Below, piece by piece: positions 6,779 through 8,255 of a DNA stretch of 8,255 nt (the stretch's first letter is position 1; every line of letters begins with the position of its first letter). The position numbers were made by a program, and so were the translations under genes. Source of the stretch: Clostridiales bacterium (GTDB lineage Bacteria; Bacillota_A; Clostridia; Oscillospirales; Oscillospiraceae); assembly GCA_022777455.1 (NCBI GenBank), contig JALFGI010000025.1, positions 1 through 8,255 of the forward strand. The letters run 5' to 3'. A model generated the notes under the pieces. The model saw nothing but the letters and a program-made list of their open reading frames with translations, did not search any database and was not told the DNA's origin.

Positions 6779-7048
6779 ATGAAAGCAATCGTAACCGTAG
6801 TGGGAAAGGACCAGGTGGGCATCATCGCCGGTGTATGCAACCGTCTGGCGGAATACAACATCAATGTGCTGGACATCAGCCAGACTATCATGCAGGGCTA
6901 TTTCACCATGATGATGGTGGTGGATCTGGCCCTGTGCACCACGGCCTTTGATGTGCTGAGCCGGGAGATGAAAGCCTATGGTGAGGAAAAGGGCTTGTCT
7001 ATCCGCATCCAGCGGGAGGATATTTTCGATGCCATGCACAAGCTGTAA
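6779..7048 (+). CDS. ACT domain-containing protein, UPF0237 family
   Basis: This small protein of 89 residues is essentially one ACT domain, a fold that usually binds amino acids or other small ligands and works as a dimer or as a partner of other proteins. The family-typical opening is MKAIVTVVGKDQVGIIAGVCNRLAEYNINVLDISQTIMQGYF, with the ligand-turn motif GKDQVGI at 9-15, followed by FTMMMVVDL and the C-terminal end SIRIQREDIFDAMHKL. The length is the normal size for UPF0237. The ATG at 6779 is chosen for its ribosome binding site and because relatives begin at this Met. It follows the HD gene by 8 bases and precedes the UPF0210 gene by 12 bases. UPF0237 and UPF0210 genes are commonly paired, for example in streptococci, so the two probably work together; the ligand and role are unknown. 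Confidence 0.9.
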   Translation: MKAIVTVVGKDQVGIIAGVCNRLAEYNINVLDISQTIMQGYFTMMMVVDLALCTTAFDVLSREMKAYGEEKGLSIRIQREDIFDAMHKL

Positions 7049-7060
7049 AGAGGTGGGCGT

Positions 7061-8255
7061 ATGTTGAGTTTAAGCAGTATTTTCGACACCATCAATATGA
7101 TCGACAAGCACCATCTGGACATCCGCACCATCACCATGGGCATCTCCCTGCTGGACTGCGCCGACCCCAGCCAGGAGGCTGCCTGCCGGAAAATTTACGA
7201 CAAAATCTGCCGCCGGGCGGAAAAGTTAGTCTCCACCGGCCAGGCCATCGAGAAGGAGTTCGGCATCCCCATTGTCAACAAGCGGGTGTCCGTCACCCCC
7301 ATCTCCCTGGTGGCCGCCGCCAGCGACTGCACCGACTACGTCCCCTTCGCCGCCGCCCTGGACAAGGCCGCCAAGACCGTGGGCGTGAACTTCATCGGCG
7401 GCTTTTCCGCCCTGGTCCAGAAGGGCTTTACCCAGTCGGACCGGAAGCTGATTACCTCCATCCCCGAGGCCCTGGCCACCACCGAGCTGGTGTGCTCCTC
7501 GGTGAACGTGGGCTCCACCAAGGCGGGCATCAACATGGACGCGGTGGCGGAGATGGGCCGGGTCATCAAGAAAACCGCCGACCTCACCGCCGCCTCCGGC
7601 GGGTTCGGCTGCGCCAAGCTGGTGATCTTCGCCAACGCCGTGGAGGACAACCCCTTCATGGCCGGGGCCTTCCACGGCGCGGGGGAGCCGGAGTGCGTCA
7701 TCAACGTGGGCATCTCCGGCCCCGGGGTGGTCCACCACGCCCTCCAGCAGGTAAAGGGCCAGCCCTTTGACGTGGTGGCTGAGACCATCAAAAAGACCGC
7801 CTTCCGCATCACCCGCATGGGCCAGCTGGTGGCCCGGGAGGCCTCCTCCCGGCTGGACGTGCCCTTCGGCATTGTGGACCTTTCCCTGGCTCCCACCCCC
7901 GCGGTGGGGGACTCCGTGGCCCGGATTCTGGAGGAGATGGGCCTGGAGGTCTGCGGCACCCACGGCACCACCGCCGCCCTGGCCCTGCTCAACGACGCGG
8001 TGAAAAAGGGCGGCGTCATGGCCTCCAACCATGTGGGCGGCCTGTCCGGCGCCTTCAGTCCCGTGAGTGAGGACGAGGGCATGATCGCCGCTGCCCAGCA
8101 GGGGGCCCTCCAGCTGGACAAGCTGGAGGCCATGACCTGCGTGTGCTCCGTGGGCCTGGATATGATCGCCGTGCCCGGGGACACCTCCGCGGAAACCCTC
8201 TCCGCCATCATCGCTGACGAGGCCGCCATCGGCATGGTCAACTCCAAGACCACCG
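7061..8255 (+). CDS. UPF0210 (DUF711, 'PFL family') protein, cut by the right edge
   Basis: The ATG at 7061 has GAGGTG 5 bases upstream, and the frame stays open to the window end, giving 398 complete codons of a family usually about 450 residues long. The C-terminus is therefore missing. Family-typical stretches are [15 protein letters not shown] at 73-87, [15 protein letters not shown] at 109-123, [18 protein letters not shown] at 145-162, [21 protein letters not shown] at 191-211, [11 protein letters not shown] at 214-224 and [20 protein letters not shown] at 299-318. No signal peptide or membrane helix is evident, so it is probably cytosolic. The fold is related to pyruvate formate-lyase barrels, hence the name, but this does not show glycyl-radical chemistry, and the function is unknown. 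Base composition rises after about codon 66, where third positions become almost all G or C. It is last in the visible part of the mtaB operon. Confidence 0.92.
   Translation, partial: MLSLSSIFDTINMIDKHHLDIRTITMGISLLDCADPSQEAACRKIYDKICRRAEKLVSTGQAIEKEFGIPIVNKRVSVTPISLVAAASDCTDYVPFAAALDKAAKTVGVNFIGGFSALVQKGFTQSDRKLITSIPEALATTELVCSSVNVGSTKAGINMDAVAEMGRVIKKTADLTAASGGFGCAKLVIFANAVEDNPFMAGAFHGAGEPECVINVGISGPGVVHHALQQVKGQPFDVVAETIKKTAFRITRMGQLVAREASSRLDVPFGIVDLSLAPTPAVGDSVARILEEMGLEVCGTHGTTAALALLNDAVKKGGVMASNHVGGLSGAFSPVSEDEGMIAAAQQGALQLDKLEAMTCVCSVGLDMIAVPGDTSAETLSAIIADEAAIGMVNSKTT

Noticed and set aside
7226..8253. Two long minus-strand open frames opposite the UPF0210 gene
   Set aside because: High GC removes stop codons from the other frames here. 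The translations are rich in Gly, His or Ser and show no domain, while the plus-strand frame has clear family motifs throughout.
7061..8255. UPF0210 protein as a true glycyl-radical enzyme because of its 'PFL family' label
   Set aside because: No glycyl-radical loop or activating-enzyme gene is visible, although the C-terminus is cut off. The label reflects fold similarity only.
1..8255. Phage, insertion sequence, defence system or CRISPR content
   Set aside because: Every sizeable open frame that is not a shadow matches a housekeeping or transport family, and I saw no direct-repeat array, transposase, integrase or tRNA-adjacent att-like repeat.

Overview
The window looks like an ordinary chromosomal stretch from a moderately GC-rich Gram-positive anaerobe of the Clostridia, with Oscillospiraceae/Ruminococcaceae-like bacteria the best guess. 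This rests on strong AGGAGG-type ribosome binding sites, sigma-A-like promoters, the protein families present (NhaC antiporter, clostridial MATE, MtaB, UPF0237/UPF0210), and a GC content that hand counts of 60-base blocks put between about 50 and 68%. There are eight genes, tightly packed. The longest gene-free stretch is about 110 bases, so no unexplained gap exceeds 300 bases. I see no rRNA, tRNA, mobile element, CRISPR array or phage gene.

Left half, minus strand, in transcription order from about 4861 down to 17: a NifS/IscS-type cysteine desulfurase, a MATE efflux transporter, an RlmA-type 23S rRNA guanine-N1 methyltransferase, and an NhaC-family antiporter. The first three look like one operon (a 14-base gap, then a 4-base ATGA overlap). 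The antiporter follows an 88-base gap that carries its own plausible extended -10 promoter.

Right half, plus strand, from about 4871 to the edge: MtaB (the tRNA ms2t6A methylthiotransferase), a YfbR-type HD-domain 5'-deoxynucleotidase, a small UPF0237 ACT-domain protein, and a UPF0210 'PFL family' protein cut by the right edge. These four also look like one operon (a 4-base GTGA overlap, then gaps of 8 and 12 bases).

Between the halves, bases 4806-4914 hold two good promoters that face each other over the same DNA. They have overlapping footprints and predicted start points only about 10 bases apart. One fires left into the desulfurase operon and the other right into mtaB. The desulfurase can supply sulfur for Fe-S clusters, and MtaB is a two-cluster radical-SAM enzyme, so the shared control region joins a sulfur supplier to a sulfur user.

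I did not find a clearly new biological system. The items most worth a second look are the mutually exclusive promoter pair with its palindrome, the function-unknown UPF0237-UPF0210 pair riding on a tRNA-modification operon, and the composition shift inside the UPF0210 gene.
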